64,000 nucleotides of DNA from Saccharopolyspora shandongensis (GCF_900106995.1 NZ_FNOK01000006.1:186001-250000), one strand, 5' to 3'; positions 43,762 to 52,300 are shown, numbered from the stretch's first letter. Notes: generated by a model from the sequence alone, not told the origin. Translations and numbers: made by a program.

Positions 43762-43838
43762 TATACCAAATGCTAATCCGATCAAGTGCGCATGGCCCTT
43801 TTCTTGTATGTTCCGAACCTGCGGGATGATTTGGTATA
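43762..43838. promoter_or_regulatory. Inverted pair of TATACCAAAT elements
   Basis: TATACCAAAT (43762-43771) and its exact complement ATTTGGTATA (43829-43838) lie 57 bp apart in the AT-rich divergent promoter region of the esterase and amidohydrolase. The first is part of the palindrome GGTATACC. The remaining 242-bp gap shows no gene. Confidence 0.55.
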
Positions 43839-43874
43839 TAGAACATTCCAAGCTTGGACTTCTAGGAGCTCGTG

Positions 43875-45134
43875 ATGTGCCTCGACCCAACCCCGCCGCC
43901 GCCCAGCAGCGTCACCCGTCGCGGGGTGCTCGCCGCAGCCGCCGTGCTGGCCGGAACCGCCGCCCTGACCACCTCGGCCGAGGCCGCTCCGCGACCCGGC
44001 TCGAACGGCGGTGACCTGGTCATCGAGGGCGGCACGCTGCTCGATCCGGCGACCGGTGAGGTCATCGAGGACAGCGTCGTCGTGATCCGTGACGGCATCG
44101 TCCGCGCGGCCGGTTCCCGCGACCGCGTCCAGGCACCCACCGACGCCCCGCGCCTGGACGCGCGCGGCAAGTGGGTCCTGCCCGGCCTCGTCGACGCGCA
44201 CATCCACCTCAACACCGCGGCCGAGGCCGCCGACGCGGTCCGCAAGGGCGCGACCAGCGCGCGCAGTGGTTCCACGAACTTCTACCAGGACATCGCCGTG
44301 CGCGAGCTGGCGTGGCAGGCACCGCAGCAGGCCCCGCACCTGAAGGCCGCGGGCGTCTTCGTTACCCCGGACCTCGGCGACACCGTCCTCGCCGACCCCG
44401 ACCTCACGTCGCTGGCGCGGCTCAAGGAGGGCGTCCGCTCGCCGGAGGCGCTGCGCCGCGTCGTCGAGGTGAACCTCGCCCGGGGCGCCGACGTGATCAA
44501 GACGCGGGTCAACGAGCGGGCCGGGCTGCCCGAGCAGGATCCGCAGACCCAGGTCTACTCCTACGAGCAGCTCGCCGAGGTGGTGGCCGCGGCCCGGAAG
44601 CGCGGCAAGGGCGTCCTGTGCCACAGCTACAGCGAGAAGGGCTGCCACGACGCGGTGACCGCGGGCATCCGCTCGCTGGAGCACGGCGTCTTCGTCGGCG
44701 AGCGGACCCTGCACGAAATGCGCCGCCGGGACACCTACTTCACCCCGACGCTCACCGCGATGGCCGGCCTCGCCGAGTCCACCAACCCGGTCCTGGCCGA
44801 ACGCGGGCGCACCTACCTGCCCATCCTCAAGGACGCCGTCCGCGCCGCCCACGAGATGGGCGTGCCGCTCGCCGCCGGAACCGACTCCTCCGGCGGCACC
44901 GTCGATCCGATCGGCCGCGAGGTGCAGCTGATGCACGAGGCCGGCCTGCCCGCGCTCGACGCCATCCGCACCGCGACGACCTCCGCCGCGAGGCTGCTCG
45001 GCGTGGAACGCGAAGCGGGGCGGCTCACCGCAGGCTTCCAGGGCAACGCAGTCGTCGTCTCGGGCGACCCGCAGCGCGACCTGTCCGTCCTGATGGCGCC
45101 GGTGCACGTCGTCCGCTCGGGGCTGGTCGTCTAG
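43875..45134 (+). CDS. Tat-exported metal-dependent amidohydrolase
   Basis: This 419-aa protein has a twin-arginine signal (TRRGVLAAAAVLAGTAAL, cleavage near SAEAAP) and an amidohydrolase fold. The metal motif is LPGLVDAHIHL, followed by VLCHSYSEKG, IRSLEHGVFVG and the catalytic Asp in LAAGTDSSGG. It resembles imidazolonepropionase-like, prolidase-like or xaa-Pro amidohydrolases that act outside the cytoplasm. ATG 43875 has AGGAG 6 nt upstream; a GTG immediately before it is less likely. It is not a candidate hutI because of export and low similarity to that enzyme. A hairpin follows. Confidence 0.85.
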   Translation: MCLDPTPPPPSSVTRRGVLAAAAVLAGTAALTTSAEAAPRPGSNGGDLVIEGGTLLDPATGEVIEDSVVVIRDGIVRAAGSRDRVQAPTDAPRLDARGKWVLPGLVDAHIHLNTAAEAADAVRKGATSARSGSTNFYQDIAVRELAWQAPQQAPHLKAAGVFVTPDLGDTVLADPDLTSLARLKEGVRSPEALRRVVEVNLARGADVIKTRVNERAGLPEQDPQTQVYSYEQLAEVVAAARKRGKGVLCHSYSEKGCHDAVTAGIRSLEHGVFVGERTLHEMRRRDTYFTPTLTAMAGLAESTNPVLAERGRTYLPILKDAVRAAHEMGVPLAAGTDSSGGTVDPIGREVQLMHEAGLPALDAIRTATTSAARLLGVEREAGRLTAGFQGNAVVVSGDPQRDLSVLMAPVHVVRSGLVV

Positions 45135-45148
45135 TCCCGCCGCTTCCA

Positions 45149-45186
45149 CCGTGGCGGGCCGTGGTCGATTCCCCGGCCCGCCACGG
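45149..45186. terminator. Hairpin terminator
   Basis: CCGTGGCGGGCC (45149-45160) and GGCCCGCCACGG (45175-45186) form a perfect 12-bp stem with a 14-nt loop, 15 bp after the amidohydrolase stop. Confidence 0.78.
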
Positions 45187-45305
45187 CGTTCCGGCAGCAT
45201 TTCGTCTCTTGTGGACGGTTCCGGCACGTGCACGCAGGGCGGCCGCCGGTCCTTCGACATGACCCGCGAGCCGGAAATCACGGGCGAACCGCGACGTGGT
45301 CCTGC

Positions 45306-45311
45306 TAGAGT
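45306..45311 (+). promoter_or_regulatory. -10 element for leaderless transcript
   Basis: TAGAGT matches the actinobacterial -10 consensus. It ends 6 nt before the GTG of the leader peptide, placing the predicted transcription start at that GTG. A recognisable -35 is not obvious. Confidence 0.5.
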
Positions 45312-45317
45312 CGTCTC

Positions 45318-45341
45318 GTGCGATTCCACTACTTCCTCTGA
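45318..45341 (+). CDS. Leader peptide MRFHYFL (candidate)
   Basis: A seven-codon frame, GTG to TGA, encodes MRFHYFL. It has no ribosome-binding site but starts where transcription from the TAGAGT element should begin, so it would be translated as a leaderless message. It is followed 17 nt later by a GC-rich hairpin and then by the ABC-F gene. Short upstream peptides that sense ribosome stalling are established regulators of antibiotic-resistance ABC-F genes. This instance is an inference from layout. Confidence 0.5.
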   Translation: MRFHYFL

Positions 45342-45358
45342 GAGCGCCGACCTAGGCG

Positions 45359-45382
45359 GCGGACGGCCTTCGGCCGGTCCGC
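45359..45382 (+). terminator. Candidate attenuator hairpin upstream of ABC-F gene
   Basis: GCGGAC-GGCC (45359-45368) pairs with GGCC-(G)-GTCCGC (45372-45382) across a TTC loop with one bulged G. It lies between the leader peptide and the coding region, where a ribosome stalled on the peptide could change its folding. The 5' flank CGCC-GACCTA-GGCG may form an alternative stem. The rest of this 347-bp gap holds only the amidohydrolase terminator and a 5' untranslated stretch. Confidence 0.5.
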
Positions 45383-45481
45383 GCTGAGCGCATCGGTCGT
45401 TGAACGCACTACTTTTCCGGATCCCCCATCGCCCGGCGCTGGACCGTGCCCGGGGCGCGCGGGATCCGTCTCGGAGGAACC

Positions 45482-47101
45482 GTGTCCACTCGCATCGTCC
45501 TACCGGCCCGCGCCCGAACCCACCTCGGCGCAGCCGAAATCCACCTCGCCCGCGGCGGTCGCGCCGTGCTCACCGGCGTCGACCTGGCGGTTTCGCCGGG
45601 TGACCGGCTCGGCGTGGTGGGCGGCAACGGCGCAGGCAAGACCACCTTGCTGCAGGTGCTCGCGGGGAACCTCGTTCCCGACAGCGGCACCGTGCACCGG
45701 GTCGGCACCTTCGGCGTCGCGGACCAAGAGATCCCGGTCGACGACGGGCGCACCGTCGGCGACCTCATCGACATCGAGCTCGCCGACGCGCGGCGAGCCC
45801 TGCAGGAGTTCGAAGCGGCGACCGCGGCGCTGGTCGAGGAGCGCCCCGGCGCCGACGAGCAGTACGCCGAAGCGCTGGCCGCCGCGGAGGCGCTGAACGC
45901 CTGGGATGCCGACCGCCGGGTCGACATTTCGCTGGCCGCACTCGGCGCCGTCGCCGACCGCGCCCGGCCGCTGGCCGCGCTGTCGGTCGGCCAGCGCTAC
46001 CGGGTGCGGTTGGCCTGCCTCCTCGGCGCCGGGCACGACCTGCTGCTACTCGACGAGCCGACGAACCACCTCGACGCGGTCGGCCTCGAACACCTGACTA
46101 CGAGGCTGCGGGAACACCCGGGCGGCGTCGTGCTCGTCAGCCACGACCGCGCGCTGCTCGCCGACGTCGTCACCTCGGTGCTCGACCTCGACCCGACCAG
46201 GGACGGACGCCCGCGGACCTACGGCGGCGGGTACGCCGGTTACCAGCAGGGGAAGCGGGCCGAACGCGAGCGCTGGGAGAACGAATACCGCGCACAGCAA
46301 CGCGAACACCAGCGGCTCGCCGACGACCTCTCGGCTGCGCAGGACCGCCTGTCCACCGGGTGGCGACCGGAGAAGGGCACCGGCAAGCACACCCGCGCCA
46401 CGCGGGCGCCCGCGCTCGTGCGGGCGGTCCACCGGCGGCAGGAAGACCTCGACGCGCACCGCGTAGACGTGCCCGCGCCGCCGCTGCGCTTCCAGGCGCC
46501 GGAACTCGGCGACATGCCAGGGGTTCCGCTCCTGCACGCCGACGAGGTGACCCTGCGCGGGCGGTTGGAGCAACCCCGGTCGCTGCTGCTGCGATCCGGC
46601 GATCGCCTCGTCATCACCGGCCGCAACGGTGCCGGGAAGTCGAGTCTGCTTTCGCTGCTGTCCGGTGAGCTCCAGCCGACGTCGGGTGCTGTGGTGCGCA
46701 ACGCCGCGGCGCGGGTCTCGTGGCTCGCGCAGGAATCGCCGGCTGCGGCACGGCTGACCGCCGGTGAGGCGTACCAGTGGGCCGTCGACGAACTCGCCGT
46801 GTCCGGGCTGATCGACGGCGACGCGATCCCGTTGCCGGAGCTCGGGCTGCTGCCCGACGCCGCGGCCGGCCGACCGGTCGCCGAGTTGTCGATCGGCCAG
46901 CAACGCCGGCTGCAGCTCGCGATCGCGCTGGCCGCGCGGCCGCACGTGCTGCTGCTCGACGAGCCGACGAACCACCTGTCGATGACGCTGGTCGAAGAGC
47001 TCACGGATGCGCTGGCCACGACCACAGCGGCGATCGTTGTCGCCACGCACGACAGGCAGCTGCTGCGCGACACCGCGAACTGGCCGCGGCTGCCGCTCTG
47101 A
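45482..47101 (+). CDS. ABC-F family ribosomal protection protein (ARE type)
   Basis: This 539-aa protein has two ABC domains and no membrane part. Domain 1 carries GGNGAGKTTLL at 47, signature LSVGQRYRVRL and LLLDEPTNHLDAV. Domain 2 carries GRNGAGKSSLLSLLSGE, LSIGQQRRLQL and LLLDEPTNHLSMT, where the last residue of the D-loop is Ser rather than Asp. Between them lies a charged interdomain linker (GKRAERERWENEYRAQQREH), the antibiotic-resistance determinant of this family. It likely protects ribosomes from macrolides, lincosamides or pleuromutilins. GTG 45482 has GGAGGAA upstream. Expression seems controlled by a leader peptide and hairpin. Confidence 0.9.
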   Translation: MSTRIVLPARARTHLGAAEIHLARGGRAVLTGVDLAVSPGDRLGVVGGNGAGKTTLLQVLAGNLVPDSGTVHRVGTFGVADQEIPVDDGRTVGDLIDIELADARRALQEFEAATAALVEERPGADEQYAEALAAAEALNAWDADRRVDISLAALGAVADRARPLAALSVGQRYRVRLACLLGAGHDLLLLDEPTNHLDAVGLEHLTTRLREHPGGVVLVSHDRALLADVVTSVLDLDPTRDGRPRTYGGGYAGYQQGKRAERERWENEYRAQQREHQRLADDLSAAQDRLSTGWRPEKGTGKHTRATRAPALVRAVHRRQEDLDAHRVDVPAPPLRFQAPELGDMPGVPLLHADEVTLRGRLEQPRSLLLRSGDRLVITGRNGAGKSSLLSLLSGELQPTSGAVVRNAAARVSWLAQESPAAARLTAGEAYQWAVDELAVSGLIDGDAIPLPELGLLPDAAAGRPVAELSIGQQRRLQLAIALAARPHVLLLDEPTNHLSMTLVEELTDALATTTAAIVVATHDRQLLRDTANWPRLPL

Positions 47102-47108
47102 CCGCCTC

Positions 47109-47142
47109 GCGCGGCTCCACCCGCACCAGGGTGGAGCCGCGC
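47109..47142. terminator. Bidirectional hairpin terminator
   Basis: A perfect 14-bp stem (47109-47122 with 47129-47142) and a 6-nt loop lie between the convergent ABC-F and APC permease genes. Confidence 0.88.
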
Positions 47143-47143
47143 C

Positions 47144-48619
47144 TCACCGCTTGTCCGCGGGCACGGCGTCCCCGGCCGGGGCGTTGCTGCGGCCATAGTG
47201 GTGCGTGGTGAACATGTAGATCACGCCGATGGCGACCACGATTCCACCGGAGAGCAGCACGATGTAGTTGTCGTACCAGGCGGCCTGCGGTGTTCGCGGC
47301 CACGAGATGTTCACCATCGCGCCGATCCCGTAGGCCAGCGCCACGACGTTGACCAGGAGCCCCCACCGGCCGAGGGTGAACTCGCCCGTCGGCCGCCAGC
47401 CCTTCAGCCGCGCGCGCAGGGCGGCGAACACGACCATCTGGAACGCCAGGTAGATCCCCAGGATCGCGAACGAGACGATCTTGGTGAGCGCGTCGGTGGA
47501 GATCAGCGACCCTACAGCGATGACCACCGGCACCACGCCGGCCAGCAGGAGCGCGTACGGCGGCACGTGGCGGGCGTGGGAGAAGCGGCGCAGCAGCTTG
47601 TACCCGATGATCATCTCGTCGCGGGCGTAGGAGTAGGTCAGCCGCCCGGCCGCCGCCTGCAGGCTGATCGTGCAGGACAGGAACGAGATCAGCACGACAC
47701 CCATCACCCCCCGCGCGCCCGTCGTGCCGAAGGCGCTGTTGAGCACGTTGATCAGCGGATCGGCGTCCTCGCCGGAGATGACCTTGCCGTAGTCGGGCAC
47801 CGCCAGCAGCAGGGTCAGGCAGGCGAACGTCGCCGCGGCGCCGCCGATGTAGATGGTGCGCCGCATCGCCTTCGGCACGTTGCGGCCCGGGTGCGGGACT
47901 TCCTCGGCGGTGTCGCCGCACGCCTCGAAACCGTAGTACTGGTAGAAGCCGATGATCGCGGCCGCGAGGAATACCGGCAGGTAGGGGCCGGAACCGCCGG
48001 CGCCGAAGTTGTCGAACAGCACCCCCAGGCCGTGGAAGCGGTGCGTCGTCAGCAGCCAGACGCCCACGAACAGCGCGCCCAGCAGTTCGGCGGTGAACCC
48101 GATGATCGCGGCCATCGACAGCACCTTCGTGCCGCCGTAGTTGATCAGGGTGGCCACCACGATCAGCGCGATCGTGCACAGCACATTGTTGATCACCGTC
48201 GGATGGAAGCCGAACAGCAGGGCGATGTAGGGCCCGGCGCCGTAGGCGACGCTCGTGATCGTCACCAGCAACGCCATCAGGTAGACCCAGCCGGACATCC
48301 ACGCCCAGCGCTTTCCCCACAGCCGCCGGGACCACGGGTAGATCCCGCCGGCCAGCGGGTACTGCGCGACGACCTCCCCGAACACCAGGGCGACCAGGAA
48401 CTGCCCGGCGCCGGCGAGCAGGAAGCTCCAGATCATCGGCGGCCCGCCGGCGGCCAGCGCGACCCCGAACAGCGTGTAGGTGCTGACCACCGGCGACAGG
48501 TAGGTGAACCCGAGGGCGAAGTTCGCCCACAGGCTCATGTCCCGGCGGAATTCCGTGGTGTAACCGAGCTCGCTCAGCCGCGCGTCGTCGCTGCCGGCTT
48601 TGCTGTCCGAAGTGGACAT
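47144..48619 (-). CDS. APC-family amino acid/GABA permease
   Basis: This 491-aa protein has twelve membrane segments, beginning MSLWANFALGFTYLSPVVST, with the conserved PLAGGIYPWSRRLWG and YGFEACGDTAEEVPHPGRNV segments of the amino acid/choline (ACT) branch of the APC superfamily. It imports an amino acid or GABA-like compound with protons. Start ATG 48619. The 179-bp region upstream contains a GCGAAC-N7-GTTCGC inverted repeat (48707-48725) but no gene. Its substrate cannot be read. A role beside the hut genes is possible, though those have their own permease. Confidence 0.88.
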   Translation of the reverse strand: MSTSDSKAGSDDARLSELGYTTEFRRDMSLWANFALGFTYLSPVVSTYTLFGVALAAGGPPMIWSFLLAGAGQFLVALVFGEVVAQYPLAGGIYPWSRRLWGKRWAWMSGWVYLMALLVTITSVAYGAGPYIALLFGFHPTVINNVLCTIALIVVATLINYGGTKVLSMAAIIGFTAELLGALFVGVWLLTTHRFHGLGVLFDNFGAGGSGPYLPVFLAAAIIGFYQYYGFEACGDTAEEVPHPGRNVPKAMRRTIYIGGAAATFACLTLLLAVPDYGKVISGEDADPLINVLNSAFGTTGARGVMGVVLISFLSCTISLQAAAGRLTYSYARDEMIIGYKLLRRFSHARHVPPYALLLAGVVPVVIAVGSLISTDALTKIVSFAILGIYLAFQMVVFAALRARLKGWRPTGEFTLGRWGLLVNVVALAYGIGAMVNISWPRTPQAAWYDNYIVLLSGGIVVAIGVIYMFTTHHYGRSNAPAGDAVPADKR

Positions 48620-48798
48620 CGCGGCCCCCTCGGTCGGATTCGGACCGGGTCGGCCGTGGGTTCGCGCTCGCGCTCGAACGGGTGGCCGAACGCCGGGCGA
48701 CGCCTCGCGAACCGGGCCCGTTCGCTCACGAACCAGTCGGGCACCCGGACCACCTTCGTGAACGCGGATACCGGAAATAGTCCTCCGCCGCCCGGCGT

Positions 48799-49023
48799 CT
48801 AGCTAGTCGAACCCCGCAGGTCACGCACCGTGTTGCCGAACGCGTCGCGCAGCACCTCGCGGAAGACCTCGACCGAGGCGACCGTGGCGGCCGTGGCGGT
48901 GACGGACTCGGTCGACAAGGGGCGGGTGTCGACGATCAGCTGGCCGAGCGTCCGGTCACCGCTGGTCTGCACCACCCTACCGAGACACCGCCCCGGTGCC
49001 CTGGGCCCGCTATTCCAGTCCAC
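48799..49023 (-). CDS. Small hypothetical protein downstream of hutG
   Basis: A 74-aa frame ends in DTRPLSTESVTATAATVASV and then EVFREVLRDAFGNTVRDLRG. The second half has strong high-GC third positions and reads as a real coding stretch. The start may be GTG 49023 or a later GTG at 48972 or 48975. It overlaps the end of the 33-aa frame below by 14 bp in another frame. I do not recognise it. It could be one damaged gene together with that frame, or a short gene in the hutUG operon. Confidence 0.4.
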   Translation of the reverse strand: MDWNSGPRAPGRCLGRVVQTSGDRTLGQLIVDTRPLSTESVTATAATVASVEVFREVLRDAFGNTVRDLRGSTS

Positions 49024-49111
49024 GTTGGACGGTGCCCTGCTCTTCTTCGAGCATGGTCGCGGACGCCTCGTCGGAGAGTTCGCGGCGATCCGTGGATTCG
49101 TGCTCGGGCAT
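49010..49111 (-). CDS. 33-aa acidic small ORF after hutG
   Basis: MPEHESTDRRELSDEASATM followed by LEEEQGTVQRGLE and stop. GGGGGAGG sits immediately before the ATG, 8 bp past the hutG stop. The acidic helix-like peptide has no recognised family. With the following frame it may represent one frameshifted gene, or a translationally coupled microprotein. Confidence 0.35.
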   Translation of the reverse strand: MPEHESTDRRELSDEASATMLEEEQGTVQRGLE

Positions 49112-49119
49112 TCCTCCCC

Positions 49120-50070
49120 CTACCGGTGCGTGCGTTGCGTGGTGGCGATCCGGTGGACCAGGCGGGCCGCGGTCCGGGCGGTGCGGTTGTCGATGTCGAG
49201 CCCGGGATTGAGCTCCGCGACATCGCAGAGCGCGAGCTTGCCGCTGGCCGCCACCCGCTCGCACACGTGCTGGATCGTCTCCAACGGGACGCCGTAGGCC
49301 GCCGGGGCGCTCACGCCGGGCGCTACCGCCGCGGGCAGCACGTCGAGGTCGATCGTCAGGTAGACGACGTCGCAGCCGGCCAGGAACCGGTCCACGAACT
49401 CGTCCACCACGACCAGGTTCGCCGGGCCGCAGTGGTCGTCGAGCAGGTAGTCCACGCCCAGCTCGTCGGCGGTGTCGAACAGGGCTTTGGTGTTACTCGG
49501 CTGGCTGATGCCCAGCACCGCGTAGTGCACGCCCTCGCCGCGCTGCCGCTCCCGGTCGGCCATCTGCCGGAACGGCGTGCCGGAGCTGGGAGTTTCGTCG
49601 GCCCGGAGGTCGAAGTGCGCGTCGAGGTTGAGCACGCCGAGCTTCGCGCCGGAGCGCACCCGCGCCGATTCCGCGATCCCGAGGTAGCTGCCGTAGGCGA
49701 TCTCGTGGCCGCCGCCGAAGACGACGACGAACCGGCCGTCGTCGAGCAGGCCCGTCACGGCCCGGCCGAGCCGTTCCTGCCCGGATTCCAGCGCACCGTC
49801 GGTGACCTCGACGTCGCCCGCGTCCGCGGCGGCCACCGGCGCGGGCAGCGCCATCGAGGCCAGTGCCTCGCGGATGGCGCGCGGGCCGTCCGCCGCGCCC
49901 GGGCGGCCCTTGTTGCGGCGGACGCCTTCATCACTGCGGAACCCGAGGAACGCGATGTCCGCCGTGCCCTCGGCGCCGACGACGTGGTGCCACCTGAGGT
50001 GTTCGGGCCCCGGGCCGTCGTCGCGGCCGCTCCAGCGCTGCGGCGCGCGGTTCACCGCCTCAACGATCAC
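49120..50070 (-). CDS. hutG: Formimidoylglutamase
   Basis: This 316-aa binuclear manganese ureohydrolase converts N-formimidoyl-glutamate to glutamate and formamide, the last step of histidine degradation. Metal motifs are VVFGGGHEIAYGS, LNLDAHFDLR and LTIDLDVLPAAVAPGVSAPA, in the arginase/agmatinase order. The RNKGRPGAADGPRAIREALA segment is typical of HutG rather than arginase. GTG 50070 has CAGGAGTGGG upstream. It lies 221 bp downstream of hutU on the same strand, and the gap carries a large nested inverted repeat. Confidence 0.9.
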   Translation of the reverse strand: MIVEAVNRAPQRWSGRDDGPGPEHLRWHHVVGAEGTADIAFLGFRSDEGVRRNKGRPGAADGPRAIREALASMALPAPVAAADAGDVEVTDGALESGQERLGRAVTGLLDDGRFVVVFGGGHEIAYGSYLGIAESARVRSGAKLGVLNLDAHFDLRADETPSSGTPFRQMADRERQRGEGVHYAVLGISQPSNTKALFDTADELGVDYLLDDHCGPANLVVVDEFVDRFLAGCDVVYLTIDLDVLPAAVAPGVSAPAAYGVPLETIQHVCERVAASGKLALCDVAELNPGLDIDNRTARTAARLVHRIATTQRTHR

Positions 50071-50159
50071 TTTCCCACTCCTGTAAGTCCAATGTGTACC
50101 AGAGGTCGCACTCAGCGAAGCCGCAGGCCGGCGTCGGGCAACCGGCGCAGCCGCGGGTT

Positions 50160-50246
50160 CTCAGAGGTCGCCTCGCGAGGACAGCCCCGACGCCGCGTAT
50201 TGGACATACACAAGTCGGGGATCCCACAGCCGAGGCGGCCTCTGAG
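50160..50246 (-). other. Nested inverted-repeat element between hutU and hutG
   Basis: An outer 15-bp arm pair (50160-50174 with 50232-50246, one mismatch) encloses an inner 7-bp pair (CCCCGAC 50185-50191 with GTCGGGG 50214-50220) around a 22-nt loop. The loop contains GTAT-TGGAC-ATAC (50197-50209). Direct copies of AGAGGTCGC lie at 50101 and 50163. In RNA transcribed from hutU this would fold as one long stem, either as a terminator or a structured regulatory region ahead of hutG. Confidence 0.6.
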
Positions 50247-50291
50247 GTTCCGCTACCCACACCGCCACGCAAAACGAGCCCGGAGACCCTG

Positions 50292-51947
50292 TTAGAGCAT
50301 CGGGATCCGCACGCCGCGCTCCCTGGCGACGTCGGTCGCGTGCTGGTAGCCGGCGTCGACGTGGCGCAGCACGCCCATGCCCGGGTCGTTGGTGAGCACC
50401 CGGGCCAGCTTCTCGGCGGCCAGCTCGGTGCCGTCGGCGATGCAGACCTGCCCGGCGTGGATCGAGCGCCCCATGCCGACGCCGCCGCCGTGGTGGATCG
50501 ACACCCACGAGGCACCCGAGGCGGTGTTGACCAGCGCGTTCAGCAGCGGCCAGTCGGCGATCGCGTCGGAGCCGTCGAGCATCGACTCGGTCTCCCGGTA
50601 GGGCGAGGCGACCGAACCGGAGTCGAGGTGGTCGCGGCCGATGGCGACCGGGGCGGACAGTTCGCCGGAGGCGACCATCTCGTTGAACTTCAGGCCGGCG
50701 AGGTGCCGTTCGCCGTAGCCCAGCCAGCAGATCCGGGCGGGCAGGCCCTCGAAGGAGACCCGCTCGCCGGCCATCGTCAGCCACCGGTGCAGGTGCTCGT
50801 TCTCCGGGAACAGCTCCATGATCGCCTTGTCGGTGGCCGCGATGTCCGCGGGGTCACCGGACAGCGCCGCCCACCGGAACGGGCCGAGGCCCTCCTCGAA
50901 CAGCGGGCGGATGTGCGCGGGCACGAACCCTGGGAACGCGAAGGCGCGGTCGTAACCGGCCTTGCGGGCCTCGTCCCGGATGGAGTTGCCGTAGTCGAAG
51001 ACCTCGATGCCCTTGTCCAGGAAGCCCACCATCGCTTCGACCTGGGCGGCCATCGACTTGCGGGACCGCTCGGTGAACGCCGCCGGGTCCTGCTCCGCCA
51101 GCGCCGCCCACTCGTCGAGCTCGACGCCCACGGGCAGGTAGGAAAGCGGGTCGTGCGCGGAGGTCTGGTCGGTGACGATGTCGATCGGCGCGTCCATCTC
51201 CAGCAGCTTCGGGAACACCTCGGCGGCGTTGCCCACCAGCCCGATCGACAGCGGTTTGCGCTGGTCCCGGGCCTCCACCGCGAGCCGCAGCGCGTCGTCG
51301 ATGTCGTCGGCGCGGACGTCGAGGTAGCGGTGGGCGATGCGGCGCTCGATGCGCGAGGGGTCGCACTCCACGCAGATCGCCACGCCCTCGTTCATGGTCA
51401 CCGCGAGCGGCTGCGCGCCGCCCATGCCGCCGAGCCCAGCGGTCAGCGTGATGGTGCCGGCGAGGGTGCCGCCGAAGCGCTTGCGGGCCACCGCGCCGAA
51501 GGTCTCGTAGGTGCCCTGCAGGATGCCCTGGCTGCCGATGTAGATCCACGACCCGGCGGTCATCTGGCCGTACATCGTCAGGCCCAGCGAGTCGAGGCGG
51601 CGGAACTCCTCCCAGTTCGCCCAGTCGCCCACCAGGTTGGAGTTGGCGATCAGGACCCGCGGCGCCCACTCGTGGGTGCGCAGGACGCCGACCGGCTTGC
51701 CGGACTGCACCAGCAGCGTCTCGTCCTTCTCGAGGGTCTTGAGGGTCTCGGTGATCGCATCGAAGGCCGCCCAGCTCCGCGCCGCCTTGCCGGTGCCGCC
51801 GTAGACGACCAGGTCGTCGGGGCGTTCGGCGACCTCGGGGTCGAGGTTGTTCATCAGCATCCGAAGGGCGCCTTCCTGCTGCCAGCCGCGGCAGTTCAGG
51901 TCGGTGCCACGCGGCGCGCGGACGGTGCGGGCGTCTTCGTTGGTCAT
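50292..51947 (-). CDS. hutU: Urocanate hydratase
   Basis: This 551-aa NAD-dependent hydratase converts urocanate to imidazolonepropionate. Hallmarks are [60 protein letters not shown], the [11 protein letters not shown] segment, and the C-terminal [19 protein letters not shown]. Length equals the family norm. ATG 51947 has CTGGAG about 7 nt upstream. It is the first gene of the hutUG unit, with 101 bp between it and the divergent dehydrogenase remnant. Confidence 0.95.
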   Translation of the reverse strand: MTNEDARTVRAPRGTDLNCRGWQQEGALRMLMNNLDPEVAERPDDLVVYGGTGKAARSWAAFDAITETLKTLEKDETLLVQSGKPVGVLRTHEWAPRVLIANSNLVGDWANWEEFRRLDSLGLTMYGQMTAGSWIYIGSQGILQGTYETFGAVARKRFGGTLAGTITLTAGLGGMGGAQPLAVTMNEGVAICVECDPSRIERRIAHRYLDVRADDIDDALRLAVEARDQRKPLSIGLVGNAAEVFPKLLEMDAPIDIVTDQTSAHDPLSYLPVGVELDEWAALAEQDPAAFTERSRKSMAAQVEAMVGFLDKGIEVFDYGNSIRDEARKAGYDRAFAFPGFVPAHIRPLFEEGLGPFRWAALSGDPADIAATDKAIMELFPENEHLHRWLTMAGERVSFEGLPARICWLGYGERHLAGLKFNEMVASGELSAPVAIGRDHLDSGSVASPYRETESMLDGSDAIADWPLLNALVNTASGASWVSIHHGGGVGMGRSIHAGQVCIADGTELAAEKLARVLTNDPGMGVLRHVDAGYQHATDVARERGVRIPML

Positions 51948-52048
51948 GTGCTGCTCCAGGGTCGCCTCTTTGCGTTTGTCCCATCAGATCCCGCGCCACG
52001 CCCCGCGGACAGAACCGAGCCGCTTCTTTCTCGGATCCGAGACACCTG

Positions 52049-52300
52049 ATGAGTGGCCAGGCGCCGTCGATCCCGATGGCGGAGATGTGCCGCGCCGAAG
52101 CACTCTTCCGGCCGTTCTCCTTGTTCAACTACATGGCTCGCGCCGAGGACCGGCTGGAAGGCATCTCGTTCGTACAGCAAGCTGTGGCGAAAGGGTTGCG
52201 GCCCAAGATCGATAGCGTCTTTGAATTCGCGGACTTGATGGCTGCCTACCGGCAGCTGGAGTCGAACCGTTCAGCAGGGAAGATCGTGGTGAAGGCGTAA
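52049..52300 (+). pseudogene. C-terminal remnant of MDR-family dehydrogenase
   Basis: The frame ends FVQQAVAKGLRPKIDSVFEF followed by ADLMAAYRQLESNRSAGKIVV. The last 45 residues are the typical C-terminus of zinc-type alcohol dehydrogenase or quinone reductase relatives (GLRPKID and AYRQLESNRSAGKIV). The first 250 or so residues, including the nucleotide-binding fold, are missing. The base composition is slightly less GC-rich than neighbours. It is a relic between hutU and the IclR gene. The following 148 bp before the IclR stop show no gene. Confidence 0.65.

Noticed and set aside
43875..45134. Possible hutI identity for the amidohydrolase
   Set aside because: The protein has a Tat signal peptide and only general amidohydrolase motifs, and imidazolonepropionase is cytoplasmic.
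48707..48725. GCGAAC-N7-GTTCGC inverted repeat upstream of the APC permease
   Set aside because: GTTCG and CGAAC repeats are frequent in the surrounding GC-rich sequence, no regulator is adjacent, and I see no promoter. It is mentioned only with the permease.
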